In this document: positions 10,244-20,724 of the stretch, one piece after another
Layout of the letters: each line of letters begins with the position of its first letter
How positions within the stretch are numbered: position 1 is the first letter of the stretch
Origin: Castellaniella sp.
Lineage (GTDB): Bacteria > Pseudomonadota > Gammaproteobacteria > Burkholderiales > Burkholderiaceae_B
Assembly: GCF_034675845.1 (NCBI RefSeq)
Contig: NZ_JAUCCU010000001.1
Coordinates: 1,550,001 to 1,614,000 of the forward strand
DNA length: 64,000 nt
Reading direction: 5' to 3'
The notes under the pieces: model-generated
Databases searched by the model: none
The model's input: only the letters and a program-made list of their open reading frames with translations
What the model was told of the DNA's origin: nothing
Translations under genes and position numbers: made by a program

Positions 10244-13200
10244 TATTTACGCTCCAGATCCATGTCCAGAGACAAGGATCGAATTTCCTTGACCAGCACG
10301 TTGAAGGACTCGGGCATGCCCGCATCGATCACGTGATCGCCCTTGACGATGTTCTCGTAGACCTTGGTACGTCCGGAGATATCGTCGGATTTCACAGTCA
10401 GCATTTCCTGCAGGGTATAGGCAGCGCCATAGGCTTCCAGCGCCCAGACTTCCATTTCCCCGAAACGCTGACCCCCGAACTGGGCCTTGCCGCCCAAAGG
10501 CTGCTGCGTGACCAGCGAGTACGGGCCGGTGGAACGCGCGTGCATCTTGTCGTCGACCAAGTGGTGCAGCTTGAGGAAGTGCATATAGCCCACGGTGACG
10601 GGCCGCTCGAATTCCTCGCCCGTGCGACCGTCGATCAGCCAGGCCTGCGTGCGACCGCTGGTGAGCTTCAGGCGCTCGGCGATGTCATCCGGGTAGGCGA
10701 CTTCGAGCATGTGGGTAATGTCTTCTTCAGCGGCGCCGTCAAACACCGGCGTGGCCAGTGGCACACCCCGGCGCAGGTTATTGGCCATCGACATGATTTC
10801 GTCATCGGACAGCTGGTTCAGATTGACGGTGCTGCCGTAAATGGTTTCCAGCAGCTTGCGCACGGTTTTGACTTGTGCGCCACGTTCTTCGTCCAGCATG
10901 TCGGCCACCCGCTGGCCCAGGCCCTTGGCGGCCCAGCCCAGGTGAACTTCAAGCACCTGACCGATATTCATCCGTGAAGGCACGCCCAGGGGATTCAGCA
11001 CGATGTCGACTGGCGTGCCATCGGCCATGTGCGGCATGTCTTCGACCGGGGTGATGCGCGAGACTACACCCTTGTTACCGTGGCGACCGGCCATCTTGTC
11101 GCCCGGCTGCAAGCGACGCTTGACGGCCAGATAGACCTTGATCATCTTCAGCACGCCCGGCGGCAATTCGTCGCCCTGCGTGAGTTTTTTGCGCTTTTCT
11201 TCGAAGGCCAGATCGAACTGGTGGCGTTTCTGCTCCAGGGCGTCCTTGACCTGTTCCAGCACAACGGCAGCGTCTTCGTCGGCCAGGCGGATATCGAACC
11301 ACTGCCAGCGATCCAGATCATCCAGATACTCGGCCAACAGTTCCGTCCCCTTGGCCAGCTTGCGCGGACCACCATTGACCGTCTTGCCCAGCAACTGTTT
11401 GCGCAGGCGATCGAAGGCATCGTTTTCAACAATGCGCAACTGGTCATTGAGGTCTTGACGATAGCGACGCAGTTCGTCATCGATGATGGACTGGGCGCGT
11501 TTGTCGCGGTCAATGCCCTCGCGGGTAAAGACCTGAACGTCGATCACCGTGCCGATCATGCCCGAGGGCACGCGCAGCGAAGTGTCTTTGACGTCGGAAG
11601 CCTTTTCACCAAAGATGGCGCGCAGCAGTTTTTCTTCAGGGGTCAACTGGGTCTCGCCCTTAGGCGTGACCTTACCCACCAGCACGTCGTCGGCACGGAC
11701 TTCAGCGCCGATGTGCACGATGCCGGAATCATCCAGGCGATTCAGCTGGAGTTCGGCCAGATTGGAAATATCGCGGGTGATTTCCTCGGGTCCGAGCTTG
11801 GTGTCGCGCGCCACGACGGTCAGTTCCTCGATGTGGATCGAGGTATAACGATCATCGGCCACGATACGCTCGGAAATCAGCACCGAGTCCTCGAAGTTGT
11901 AGCCGTTCCAGGGCATGAACGCGATCAGCATGTTCTGACCCAGGGCGAGTTCGCCCAGGTCGGTCGATGCGCCATCGGCCAGCACATCACCACGGGCAAC
12001 CAGGTCGCCACGCGACACGATGGGGCGCTGGTTGATGTTGGTGTTCTGGTTGGAACGCGTGTATTTCTTCAGGTTGTAGATGTCCACACCGACTTCGCCG
12101 GCGACGTTTTCTTCGTCGTTGACCCGAATCACGACCCGCTCGGCATCGACGAAATCGACGATCCCGCCACGCGTGGCCTGCACGGTGGTGCCCGAGTCAA
12201 CCGCCACGGTGCGCTCGATGCCTGTGCCCACCAGCGGCTTTTCAGGCCGCAGGCAAGGCACGGCCTGGCGCTGCATGTTGGCCCCCATCAGCGCCCGGTT
12301 GGCGTCATCGTGTTCCAGGAACGGAATCAGCGAAGCGGCCACAGAAACGATCTGGGATGGCGCCACGTCCATGTAATGGACGTTTTCCGGCGCCGTCAGC
12401 ATGGTTTCACCGGCCTCGCGGCAGGCGACCAGGTCATCCTCGAAACGCCCTTCGTCATCCAGGTGTGCATTGGCCTGGGCAATGACGTATTTGTTTTCTT
12501 CGATGGCCGACAGGTATTCGATCTGGTCGGAGACCTTGCCGTCGATGATCTTGCGATACGGGGTTTCCAGGAAACCGTATTCATTCAGGCGGGCGTACAG
12601 CGCCAACGAGTTGATCAGGCCGATGTTCGGGCCTTCAGGCGTTTCGATGGGACAAACACGGCCATAGTGCGTGGGGTGCACGTCGCGCACTTCAAAGCCG
12701 GCCCGCTCGCGCGTCAGGCCACCAGGTCCCAGAGCCGAAATCCGACGCTTGTGCGTGATTTCCGACAGGGGGTTCGTCTGGTCCATGAACTGCGAAAGCT
12801 GGCTGGAGCCAAAGAATTCCTTGATGGCGGCAGAGATCGGCTTTGAATTGATCAGATCGTGCGGCATCAGGTTTTCGGTCTCGGCCTGACCCAGGCGTTC
12901 CTTGACGGCACGCTCAACACGCACCAGACCGGCGCGGAACTGGTTCTCGGCCAGTTCGCCCACGCAACGCACGCGGCGATTGCCCAGGTGATCGATGTCA
13001 TCGATCTGGCCACGGCCATTGCGCAGTTCCACCAGTACCTTGATCGTGTGCAGAATGTCGTCATCCGTGAGGGTCAGCGGGCCAGCATTGCCCTCGTTCA
13101 GACCCAGGCGGCTATTGACCTTCATGCGGCCCACACGCGACAGATCGTAAGAATCCTCGGAGTAGAACAAACGATGGAACAGGGCCTCGACGGCTTCTTC

Positions 13201-14346
13201 GGTGGGGGGCTCGCCCGGGCGCATCATGCGATAGATGGCCACGCGTGCCGCCATCTGATCGGCGGTGTCGTCAGTGCGCAGCGTCTGGGAAATATAGGCG
13301 CCTTCGTTCAGCTCGTTGACATAGAGCGTCTCGATGTCGCGGACTCCCGAGGTACGGAATTCAGCCAGCAGCGTTTCAGTGATCTCGGCATTGGCCTGGG
13401 CCAGCACTTCGCCGGTATCCGGGCTGATGACATTTTTAGCCAACACGCGGCCCAGCAGGTAATCTTCGGGCACAGAAATATGATCGACCTTGGCGGTGGT
13501 CAGGTCGCGCAGGTGCTTGGCATTGATACGCTTGTCTTTTTCGACAATGACATTGCCTTGTTTGTCGGCGATATCAAACCGCGCGACTTCGCCCTTCCAG
13601 CGCTCTGGCACGAATTCCAGCATGCCGCCTTCGTTGTGCAAGGCAATATGATCAAAACTGGAGAAATAGGCCAGGATCGCTTCGGGCGTCATGCCCAAAG
13701 CCTTCAGCAGAATCGTGACGGCCATCTTGCGCCGACGGTCGATCCGGAAAAACAAAATGTCCTTCGGGTCGAACTCAAAATCCAGCCATGAACCACGGTA
13801 AGGAATCACCCGGGCGGAAAACAGCAGTTTTCCAGAACTATGGGTCTTGCCGCGATCATGCTCAAAGAAGACTCCGGGCGAGCGGTGCAGCTGCGACACA
13901 ATGACGCGCTCGGTGCCATTGATGACAAAAGAACCCGTGTCCGTCATGAGCGGGATCTCGCCCATGTAGACTTCTTGTTCCTTGACTTCCTTGACGGTGG
14001 GTTTGCTGACTTCGCGGTCCATCAGCACCAGACGAACCTTGGCGCGCAGCGGCGACGCGAAGGTCAGTCCGCGCAGCTGGCATTCCTTGACGTCGAACGC
14101 CGGCGTACCCAGCACATAGCTGACGAACTCCAGGCGTGCCATCTGATTGTGGCTGACGATCGGGAAAATCGAATTGAAGGCCGCCTGAAGCCCTTCATCT
14201 TTGCGTTTAGCTGGTGTAGTATCCGCTTGCAGAAAGGTCTTAAACGAATGCAATTGCGTTGCCAGCAGATAGGGGACGCTTTGAACGTCCGCGCGCTTGG
14301 CAAAGCTCTTGCGTATGCGCTTCTTTTCGGTGTACGAATAAGGCAT
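10243..14346 (-). CDS. rpoB: RNA polymerase beta subunit
   Basis: Beta is the second large catalytic RNA polymerase subunit. I place the start at the ATG at 14346 (MPYSYTEKKRIRK), preceded by GGAG at a good distance. An in-frame start 15 codons upstream would add residues not found in the family. This gives 1367 aa. The rifampicin region SQLSQFMDQTNPLSEITHKRR and the following SALGPGG keep the sensitive-type Asp, His and Ser. GDKMAGRHGNKGVVS near the C-terminal third is intact. It is separated from rplL by a spacer with a long hairpin. Confidence 0.98.
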   Translation of the reverse strand: MPYSYTEKKRIRKSFAKRADVQSVPYLLATQLHSFKTFLQADTTPAKRKDEGLQAAFNSIFPIVSHNQMARLEFVSYVLGTPAFDVKECQLRGLTFASPLRAKVRLVLMDREVSKPTVKEVKEQEVYMGEIPLMTDTGSFVINGTERVIVSQLHRSPGVFFEHDRGKTHSSGKLLFSARVIPYRGSWLDFEFDPKDILFFRIDRRRKMAVTILLKALGMTPEAILAYFSSFDHIALHNEGGMLEFVPERWKGEVARFDIADKQGNVIVEKDKRINAKHLRDLTTAKVDHISVPEDYLLGRVLAKNVISPDTGEVLAQANAEITETLLAEFRTSGVRDIETLYVNELNEGAYISQTLRTDDTADQMAARVAIYRMMRPGEPPTEEAVEALFHRLFYSEDSYDLSRVGRMKVNSRLGLNEGNAGPLTLTDDDILHTIKVLVELRNGRGQIDDIDHLGNRRVRCVGELAENQFRAGLVRVERAVKERLGQAETENLMPHDLINSKPISAAIKEFFGSSQLSQFMDQTNPLSEITHKRRISALGPGGLTRERAGFEVRDVHPTHYGRVCPIETPEGPNIGLINSLALYARLNEYGFLETPYRKIIDGKVSDQIEYLSAIEENKYVIAQANAHLDDEGRFEDDLVACREAGETMLTAPENVHYMDVAPSQIVSVAASLIPFLEHDDANRALMGANMQRQAVPCLRPEKPLVGTGIERTVAVDSGTTVQATRGGIVDFVDAERVVIRVNDEENVAGEVGVDIYNLKKYTRSNQNTNINQRPIVSRGDLVARGDVLADGASTDLGELALGQNMLIAFMPWNGYNFEDSVLISERIVADDRYTSIHIEELTVVARDTKLGPEEITRDISNLAELQLNRLDDSGIVHIGAEVRADDVLVGKVTPKGETQLTPEEKLLRAIFGEKASDVKDTSLRVPSGMIGTVIDVQVFTREGIDRDKRAQSIIDDELRRYRQDLNDQLRIVENDAFDRLRKQLLGKTVNGGPRKLAKGTELLAEYLDDLDRWQWFDIRLADEDAAVVLEQVKDALEQKRHQFDLAFEEKRKKLTQGDELPPGVLKMIKVYLAVKRRLQPGDKMAGRHGNKGVVSRITPVEDMPHMADGTPVDIVLNPLGVPSRMNIGQVLEVHLGWAAKGLGQRVADMLDEERGAQVKTVRKLLETIYGSTVNLNQLSDDEIMSMANNLRRGVPLATPVFDGAAEEDITHMLEVAYPDDIAERLKLTSGRTQAWLIDGRTGEEFERPVTVGYMHFLKLHHLVDDKMHARSTGPYSLVTQQPLGGKAQFGGQRFGEMEVWALEAYGAAYTLQEMLTVKSDDISGRTKVYENIVKGDHVIDAGMPESFNVLVKEIRSLSLDMDLERK

Positions 14347-14402
14347 GAGCACTCCGACTCGAGGGTTGCTTAGGCCGTTAACCACGGCCATGGTTTACGA
14401 CT

Positions 14403-14454
14403 CCAGAAAACCAGGCTCTGGTGCCGGATTTGGCACAGAACACAGGTTTTCTGG
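14403..14454 (-). promoter_or_regulatory. Long hairpin between rplL and rpoB (possible RNase III/attenuation site)
   Basis: A 10-bp basal stem (CCAGAAAACC, 14403-14412, with 14445-14454) and a 5-bp upper stem (GTGCC, 14421-14425, with 14432-14436) enclose an internal loop. There is no U-run, so it is not a simple terminator. In E. coli the same spacer carries an attenuator and an RNase III cleavage site that lower rpoBC output relative to the ribosomal proteins. A similar role here is inference. Confidence 0.5.
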
Positions 14455-14549
14455 AAACGCAAAAGCCCGGGAAGGCTTTAGGACACACAAATCAAGCGCA
14501 GGGCCCGAACCGCATGCCCCGGGGCTCCCCGGGCGCGACAGACAAGGTC

Positions 14550-14924
14550 TTACTTCAACTCGACCTTGGCGCCGGCTTCTTCCAGCTTTTTCTGAGCGTC
14601 TTCAGCAGCAGCCTTGTCCACGCCTTCCTTGACGGGCTTCGGTGCGCCATCGACCAGGTCCTTGGCTTCTTTCAGGCCCAGACCGGTGATTTCGCGAACA
14701 GCCTTGATGACGCTGACCTTGTTGGCGCCGACTTCGGCCAGAACGACCGTGAACTCGGTCTGCTCTTCAGCAGCAGCAGCGCCTGCAGCCGGGGCAGCAG
14801 CCACGGCGACAGCAGCGGCAGCAGCCGACACGCCGAATTTCTCTTCCATTTCTTTGATCAGCTCGGACAGTTCGAGCACGCTCATAGCGGCGATCGCGTC
14901 CAGGATTTCAGCTTTAGTTGCCAT
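14550..14924 (-). CDS. rplL: 50S ribosomal protein L7/L12
   Basis: L7/L12 forms the flexible stalk that recruits translational GTPases. It has 124 aa. The N-terminal dimerisation segment (LELSELIKEMEEKFGV) is followed by an Ala-rich hinge (about residues 33-53). The globular C-terminal domain (KVSVIKAVREITGLGLKEAKDLVDGAPKPVKEG) is highly conserved. It follows rplJ in the same operon and is normally made in four copies per L10. Confidence 0.98.
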   Translation of the reverse strand: MATKAEILDAIAAMSVLELSELIKEMEEKFGVSAAAAAVAVAAAPAAGAAAAEEQTEFTVVLAEVGANKVSVIKAVREITGLGLKEAKDLVDGAPKPVKEGVDKAAAEDAQKKLEEAGAKVELK

Positions 14925-14997
14925 TTTTAGAACTCCAGATAATTAAATAAGCCAGGTTTGGTTGTCGCTAGTCACAGCGAAGACGTCCACAAGAAGC

Positions 14998-15522
14998 TTA
15001 TGCAGCTTCTTTTTGGTCGCGCACGGCCGCGAGGCCACGAACGAACTTGGTGGGGACTTCGTTGAGCGTACGCACAAACTGAGCGATAGGTGCCTGCATG
15101 GTACCCATCAACATCGACAGCAATTCATCGCGTGACGGCATCGTGGCCAGAGCCTTGACACCATCCTGATCCAACAGGCTGTTGGGCAATGCCCCACCTG
15201 TAATGGCCAGTTTGTCGTTGGTCTTTGCGAAATCGGCCAGGACCTTGGCAGCTTTGACCGGATCGCTGCTGATTGCATAGATCAGCGGACCGGTCAGCTG
15301 GGCGGATAAACCTTCAAAAGGCGTACCAGCCAGGGCGCGGCGTACCAGCGTGTTTTTGAGAACACGCAGGAACACACCCGATTCTCGCGCAGTTTTGCGC
15401 AATACGGTGACGGAAGCGACGTCCAGACCACGGTACTCGGCAATGACGATTGATTGGGCGCGACCGATTTCGGCCGAGACTTCCTCAATGACCACCGCCT
15501 TTTCTTGGCGATTGAGACTCAT
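14998..15522 (-). CDS. rplJ: 50S ribosomal protein L10
   Basis: L10 anchors the L7/L12 stalk to 23S rRNA and, as the L10-L12 complex, represses its own operon by binding the leader. It has 174 aa, starting MSLNRQEKAVVIEEV. The family blocks AEYRGLDVASVTVLRK and LKNTLVRRAL are clear. The ATG at 15522 is preceded by AGAAGGAG. A roughly 218-nt structured leader separates it from rplA. Confidence 0.97.
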   Translation of the reverse strand: MSLNRQEKAVVIEEVSAEIGRAQSIVIAEYRGLDVASVTVLRKTARESGVFLRVLKNTLVRRALAGTPFEGLSAQLTGPLIYAISSDPVKAAKVLADFAKTNDKLAITGGALPNSLLDQDGVKALATMPSRDELLSMLMGTMQAPIAQFVRTLNEVPTKFVRGLAAVRDQKEAA

Positions 15523-15735
15523 GGTTGAACACTCCTTCTAACGATACCGAGGAAACCCCCGGTATCAACCGAATGCGGCGCACCTGGACGAGTTCATGAA
15601 TGAAATCTTCCTGGGCGCCGTCTACGCTGGATCCGGCATGTACCGGGATTAAGCCATCTTCCTGTCGAAACAGAGGTCGGGCTCCAGCGGTCTTTGACAG
15701 CGGTGACTGGTCCGAAAACCGGTCACGGCCCAAAG
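15523..15735 (-). promoter_or_regulatory. L10 operon leader (autoregulatory RNA)
   Basis: The spacer upstream of rplJ carries the features expected of the L10(L12) binding leader. ACCGCTGGAGCCC on the minus strand can pair with the later CCAGCGTAGACGGC, and a 6-bp hairpin GATACC/GGTATC (15543-15566) lies just before the ribosome binding site. In the known system L10-L12 binds such a leader and blocks rplJL translation. The assignment rests on position and these motifs, not on a covariance model. Confidence 0.6.
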
Positions 15736-15740
15736 TTCTG

Positions 15741-16442
15741 TTAAGCCTGCGCAGTCAGCGAGGCAAGCTCGACGCGTGCACCGCCACCCATGGTGGAGGA
15801 CACAGCGACCTTGCGCAGGTAAATACCCTTGGCGGCGGCTGGGCGGGCTTTGTTGAGGGCCTCGATCAAGGCACCCAAGTTGCTTTGCAGCTTTTCGACA
15901 TCAAAAGAAGCACGGCCAATGGTGGCGTGGATGATGCCTGCCTTATCGGTACGGTACTGAATCTGACCGGCCTTGGCGTTTTTCACGGCAGTGGCGACAT
16001 CGGGTGTCACGGTGCCGACCTTGGGGTTAGGCATCAGGCCACGAGGACCGAGTACCTGGCCCAGGGCACCGACCACGCGCATCGTGTCGGGCGAGGCAAT
16101 AACGATATCGAAATCGATATTGCCGTCCTTGATGCTGGCTGCCAGATCGTCCATACCGACGATATCGGCGCCGGCTGCTTTGGCGGCCTCGGCCTTTTCG
16201 CCTTGGGCGAACACGGCAACGCGGACGCTTTTGCCGGTACCGGCAGGCAGCACGACGGAGCCGCGCACCAGCTGATCGGATTTACGAGCATCGATGCCGA
16301 GTTGCACGGCCACGTCGATGGATTCATCGAACTTGGCGGTTGCGGTTTCCTTGACCAGGGCCAACGCGTCAGCCACCGGGTAGAGTTTCGTGCGATCGAT
16401 CTTGGCAGCGATCGCTGCGGCGCGTTTGCTGAGCTTTGCCAT
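15741..16442 (-). CDS. rplA: 50S ribosomal protein L1
   Basis: L1 forms the mobile stalk near the E site and, in E. coli, represses the rplKA operon by binding its mRNA. It has 233 aa, standard length, with the conserved FDESIDVAVQLGID, VRGSVVLPAGTGKSVRVAVF and PRGLMPNPKVGTVTPDV blocks. It starts 2 nt after the rplK stop, so translation is probably coupled. Confidence 0.97.
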   Translation of the reverse strand: MAKLSKRAAAIAAKIDRTKLYPVADALALVKETATAKFDESIDVAVQLGIDARKSDQLVRGSVVLPAGTGKSVRVAVFAQGEKAEAAKAAGADIVGMDDLAASIKDGNIDFDIVIASPDTMRVVGALGQVLGPRGLMPNPKVGTVTPDVATAVKNAKAGQIQYRTDKAGIIHATIGRASFDVEKLQSNLGALIEALNKARPAAAKGIYLRKVAVSSTMGGGARVELASLTAQA

Positions 16443-16444
16443 GA

Positions 16445-16879
16445 TTACACCACCCCTTCGACATCAATGCCCATGCTGCGGGCGCTACCGGCGATCGTCC
16501 GAACAGCGGCGTCCAGATCGGCAGCCGTCAAATCAGGTTCTTTGGTCTTGGCGATTTCTTCGGCCTGGGCACGCGTGAGCGAGCCAACCTTCTCGGTATT
16601 GGGGCGCGCAGATGCCTTCTGGATGCCAGCAGCCTTCTTGATCAGAATGGTGGCCGGCGGCGTCTTCATGATGAAGGTGAAGCTCTTGTCGGCAAAAGCG
16701 GTGATCACCACCGGAATCGGCAGACCTGGCTCCAAGCCTTGCGTCTTGGCATTGAAGGCCTTGCAGAATTCCATGATGTTCAGACCGCGCTGACCCAGCG
16801 CCGGACCGATCGGGGGGGAAGGATTGGCCTTACCAGCTGGTACTTGCAGCTTGATGAAGCCGACGATTTTTTTCGCCAT
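16445..16879 (-). CDS. rplK: 50S ribosomal protein L11
   Basis: L11 binds the GTPase-associated region of 23S rRNA and mediates RelA activation. It has 144 aa. The N-terminus MAKKIVGFIKLQVPAGKANP and the PPIGPALGQRGLNI block (the thiopeptide contact region) are conserved. GSARSMGID near the C-terminus is the rRNA-binding signature. It lies between nusG and rplA in the same operon. Confidence 0.97.
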   Translation of the reverse strand: MAKKIVGFIKLQVPAGKANPSPPIGPALGQRGLNIMEFCKAFNAKTQGLEPGLPIPVVITAFADKSFTFIMKTPPATILIKKAAGIQKASARPNTEKVGSLTRAQAEEIAKTKEPDLTAADLDAAVRTIAGSARSMGIDVEGVV

Positions 16880-17019
16880 GCGATGCTCCTGTCGGGTAGT
16901 TGCGCCCAGCTGATGACAGATGGGCTCCCCGGGTTAATAAACGCCCCACGCGGCACCTTCGGCTTGCTGCTCCCGAGGGAGCGCTTTTTACCTTGGGCTG
17001 CGGCCTGGCGGTTAAATAA

Positions 17020-17553
17020 TCAGACCTTTTCGACCTGACTGAAATCAAGTTCGACGGGAGTGGCACGACCAAAAATCGTGACCGAAACCCGGACCTTGCT
17101 TTTCTCGTAGTTGACTTCTTCGACATTGCCGTTGAAGTCTGCAAATGGGCCTTCTTTGACGCGGACGGTTTCGCCGACCTCGAAGAGGACTTTGGGGCGG
17201 GGTTTTTCCACGCCTTCTTCCATTTGGGATAGAATCTTTTCGACTTCGCGCTCGGAAATTGGTGCCGGACGATTGCCAGAACCACCCAAGAATCCAGTGA
17301 CACGGTTGGTGCTTTTGACCAAGTGCCAGGTTTCGTCAGTCAGTTCCATCTCGACCAGAACATAGCCTGGGAAAATACGTCGTTCGGTGATCGACTTACG
17401 ACCATCCTTGATTTCGACGACTTCCTCGGAGGGAACCAAAATCCGCCCGAACGCATCCTGCAGCTCAGCACGCTCGATGCGTTCTACCAAAGCCTTGTGG
17501 ACGCTTTTTTCCATGCCGGAATAGACATGGACGACGTACCATCGTTTGCTCAT
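17020..17553 (-). CDS. nusG: Transcription termination/antitermination protein NusG
   Basis: NusG binds RNA polymerase, suppresses pausing, and links it to Rho or ribosomal protein S10. I choose the ATG at 17553 (MSKRWYVVHVYSGME), giving the standard 177 aa. The frame is open 50 codons further upstream into secE but that part is not NusG-like. The NGN domain covers about residues 1-115 (with RRIFPGYVLVEM and VTGFLGG), and a C-terminal KOW domain follows (VRVKEGPFADFNGNVEEVN). It lies 14 nt after secE. Confidence 0.97.
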   Translation of the reverse strand: MSKRWYVVHVYSGMEKSVHKALVERIERAELQDAFGRILVPSEEVVEIKDGRKSITERRIFPGYVLVEMELTDETWHLVKSTNRVTGFLGGSGNRPAPISEREVEKILSQMEEGVEKPRPKVLFEVGETVRVKEGPFADFNGNVEEVNYEKSKVRVSVTIFGRATPVELDFSQVEKV

Positions 17554-17567
17554 GCGGTGATTTTTCC

Positions 17568-17948
17568 TTAGTTCCAGCCCAGCAGCAGGCCGTAGATAAC
17601 CCAGCCCAACAGCTTGTCTGCCACCCACAGCAACGCACCCATGGCAACCACGAACGCAAACACGATCGCTGTCATGCGGGTGGTTTCCTGGCGCGAGGGC
17701 CAAACCACGCGACGGGTTTCGTTGTAGGCTTCGCGGCCAAAGGCCAAGGTGCGACGACCTGTATCGCTGAACCCCGCGATCAGCGCAGCGATCACCAAAC
17801 CGGCGATAAACACCGCGACACGGAGATAAATGGACTGATCAGCCAGAACCGAATAAGCCACAATGCCAGCGGCCAGAATCAGCACGGCCAGGCCGAGCTT
17901 AAGACGGTCAGCGGTTTTATTGACGGTTACTACGTTCTGATGAGACAT
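17568..17948 (-). CDS. secE: Preprotein translocase subunit SecE
   Basis: SecE is an essential inner-membrane component of the SecYEG channel. The 126-aa product has three predicted membrane segments (about residues 17-35, 45-63 and 93-122), the enterobacterial-type three-helix form. The conserved amphipathic stretch EAYNETRRVVWPSRQET precedes the last helix. It is the usual upstream partner of nusG. Confidence 0.96.
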   Translation of the reverse strand: MSHQNVVTVNKTADRLKLGLAVLILAAGIVAYSVLADQSIYLRVAVFIAGLVIAALIAGFSDTGRRTLAFGREAYNETRRVVWPSRQETTRMTAIVFAFVVAMGALLWVADKLLGWVIYGLLLGWN

Positions 17949-17988
17949 GTTATGGCGGCTGACACCGCCTGTGCGGTGAGATGAATTG

Positions 17989-18064
17989 TGGCAGGGGCAG
18001 AAGGAATCGAACCCTCAACCTTCGGTTTTGGAGACCGACGCTCTGCCAATTGAGCTATACCCCT
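17989..18064 (-). tRNA. tRNA-Trp (CCA anticodon)
   Basis: A 76-nt cloverleaf on the minus strand. The acceptor stem is AGGGGTA/TGCCCCT with discriminator G and an encoded CCA end (17989-17991). The anticodon loop CTCCAAA gives CCA. The T loop GTTCGATTC is intact. It sits between tuf and secE, its usual place in this supercluster. Confidence 0.97.
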
Positions 18065-18071
18065 AGACCCG

Positions 18072-18106
18072 AAAAACGGAGGTGCGTTGCCACACCCCGT
18101 TTTTTT
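18072..18106. terminator. Terminator between tuf and tRNA-Trp
   Basis: An imperfect hairpin with arms 18072-18084 and 18094-18106 (core ACGG.GGTG pairing with CACC.CCGT) is flanked by A5 on one side and T7 on the other. On the minus strand it follows the tuf stop by about 42 nt. Read-through would supply the tRNA-Trp-secE transcript. Confidence 0.6.
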
Positions 18107-18147
18107 AAAACTATATAGTGAACGGCCAGCCCACTATTATACATCAA

Positions 18148-19338
<1,191 letters not shown>

Positions 19339-19381
19339 GGCGCAGACTCCTGTGTGAAATAAGAGAGCTGATATAGAAATG

Positions 19382-19456
<75 letters not shown>

Positions 19457-19489
19457 GTAAATCGTGACTGACTATCAGCTGGAACCCGC

Positions 19490-19563
19490 TGGAGCGGGTG
19501 AAGGGAATCGAACCCTCGTCGTAAGCTTGGAAGGCTTCTGCTCTACCATTGAGCTACACCCGC
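19490..19563 (-). tRNA. tRNA-Gly (TCC anticodon)
   Basis: A 74-nt cloverleaf with acceptor GCGGGTG/CACCCGC, discriminator U and encoded CCA (19490-19492). The anticodon loop CTTCCAA gives TCC. It is the middle tRNA of the Tyr-Gly-Thr set. Confidence 0.97.
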
Positions 19564-19615
19564 GAGTTTATTCCCTGCTGACAGCGTTTTCTGTGTGGAC
19601 AGAAAACTAAAGCTT

Positions 19616-19702
19616 TGGTGGTGAGGGTTGGATTCGAACCAACGTAGGCGCAAGGCCAACAGATTTACAGTCTGCCCCCTTTAACCACTCGGGCACCCCA
19701 CC
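19616..19702 (-). tRNA. tRNA-Tyr (GTA anticodon)
   Basis: An 87-nt class II tRNA with a long variable arm. The acceptor GGTGGGG pairs with CCTCACC, the anticodon loop CTGTAAA gives GTA, and CCA is encoded (19616-19618). It is the first gene of the tRNA-tufB operon, just downstream of a consensus promoter. Confidence 0.97.
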
Positions 19703-19717
19703 TAAAGCGAATTGCGA

Positions 19718-19746
19718 ATTATGAAGATGTTTTGAGCCTGTGTCAA
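19718..19746 (-). promoter_or_regulatory. Sigma-70 promoter of the tRNA-tuf operon
   Basis: On the minus strand TTGACA (19741-19746), a 17-nt spacer and CATAAT (19718-19723) form a near-consensus promoter 15 nt before the tRNA-Tyr 5' end. The -35 box is only 12 nt from the parB stop codon, so the operon boundary is very tight. Confidence 0.8.
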
Positions 19747-19758
19747 GCGACTGTGGTT

Positions 19759-20691
19759 TTATTCCTGCTCTTCCAGGACTTTTGATAGTCCTTGACGCTC
19801 CAGCAAGGCATCCAGATGCACCCAATCTGAAAAATCAATCACCAATTGGCCGCCCTGACGGGCGCCGAATTTGATTCGCACCCGGGTAGCCAGGTGGTCG
19901 GAAAGCGCTTTTTCAAGGCGCTCAAGATCGCCGTTGCCGGGCTTGAGGCCGGATTTGGCGACGCGCCCAGCGCGGGTGGAGATGACTTCGTCATCGTCGC
20001 GCAATGCGCGGGCGACTCTTTTTTCCGTATCACGCACGGACAGGCGTCGGACGATGACTTCCTGGGCCAGGAGAATCTGTCGTGCCGCATCGGCAGCCAG
20101 CAAGGCGCGCGCATGGCCCATGTCGATATCGCCAGCCAGCAGCATGGTCTGCACAGGTTCGGCCAGATTCAGCAGACGCAATAGATTGCTGGTGGCCGAA
20201 CGCGAGCGCCCAATGGCGGTAGCCGCCTGTTCGTGGGTCAGCCCGAATTCATCCAGCAAACGACGCACCCCTTGGGCTTCTTCCAGGGGATTGAGGTCCT
20301 CGCGCTGGATGTTTTCAATCAAAGCCATGGCCGCCGCGTGCTCGTCGGCCACCTGGCGCACCAGCACGGGGACATCCGTCAGGCCCACGATCTGCGCCGC
20401 CCGGTAGCGGCGCTCGCCGGCAATGATCTCGTATTGCCCTGGCTCTTGTTCCAACGGCCGAACCAGGATCGGTTGCATGATGCCCTGGGCGCGAATCGAA
20501 TCCGCCAGATCGTTCAAGGCTTCTTCGTCCATGCGGGTACGGGGCTGATAGCGTCCAGCCCGCAATACCGCCACAGGCAGCTGGCTGGGCGCGGCTGGGG
20601 CGTGACCGGCACCCACGGCATCCAAGGCCCCGCGATCATCACCCAGCAGCGCATCCAGCCCGCGGCCCAAACCTTTTTTTCGTGTCGCCAT
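19759..20691 (-). CDS. parB: Chromosome partitioning protein ParB
   Basis: ParB is a CTP-dependent DNA clamp that loads at parS and organises the origin region. It has 310 aa. The N-terminal CTPase domain has GERRYRA at about residues 92-98 and ENIQREDLNPLEEA near 125-138. A central helix-turn-helix (LTHEQAATAIGRSRSATSNLLRLL) reads parS, and a C-terminal dimerisation domain follows. It lies 33 nt after parA, and two parS sites sit at the head of the operon near mnmG. Confidence 0.96.
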   Translation of the reverse strand: MATRKKGLGRGLDALLGDDRGALDAVGAGHAPAAPSQLPVAVLRAGRYQPRTRMDEEALNDLADSIRAQGIMQPILVRPLEQEPGQYEIIAGERRYRAAQIVGLTDVPVLVRQVADEHAAAMALIENIQREDLNPLEEAQGVRRLLDEFGLTHEQAATAIGRSRSATSNLLRLLNLAEPVQTMLLAGDIDMGHARALLAADAARQILLAQEVIVRRLSVRDTEKRVARALRDDDEVISTRAGRVAKSGLKPGNGDLERLEKALSDHLATRVRIKFGARQGGQLVIDFSDWVHLDALLERQGLSKVLEEQE

Positions 20692-20724
20692 ATATTCAAA
20701 TCCTGTGTCGTTATCGTGGCGTAA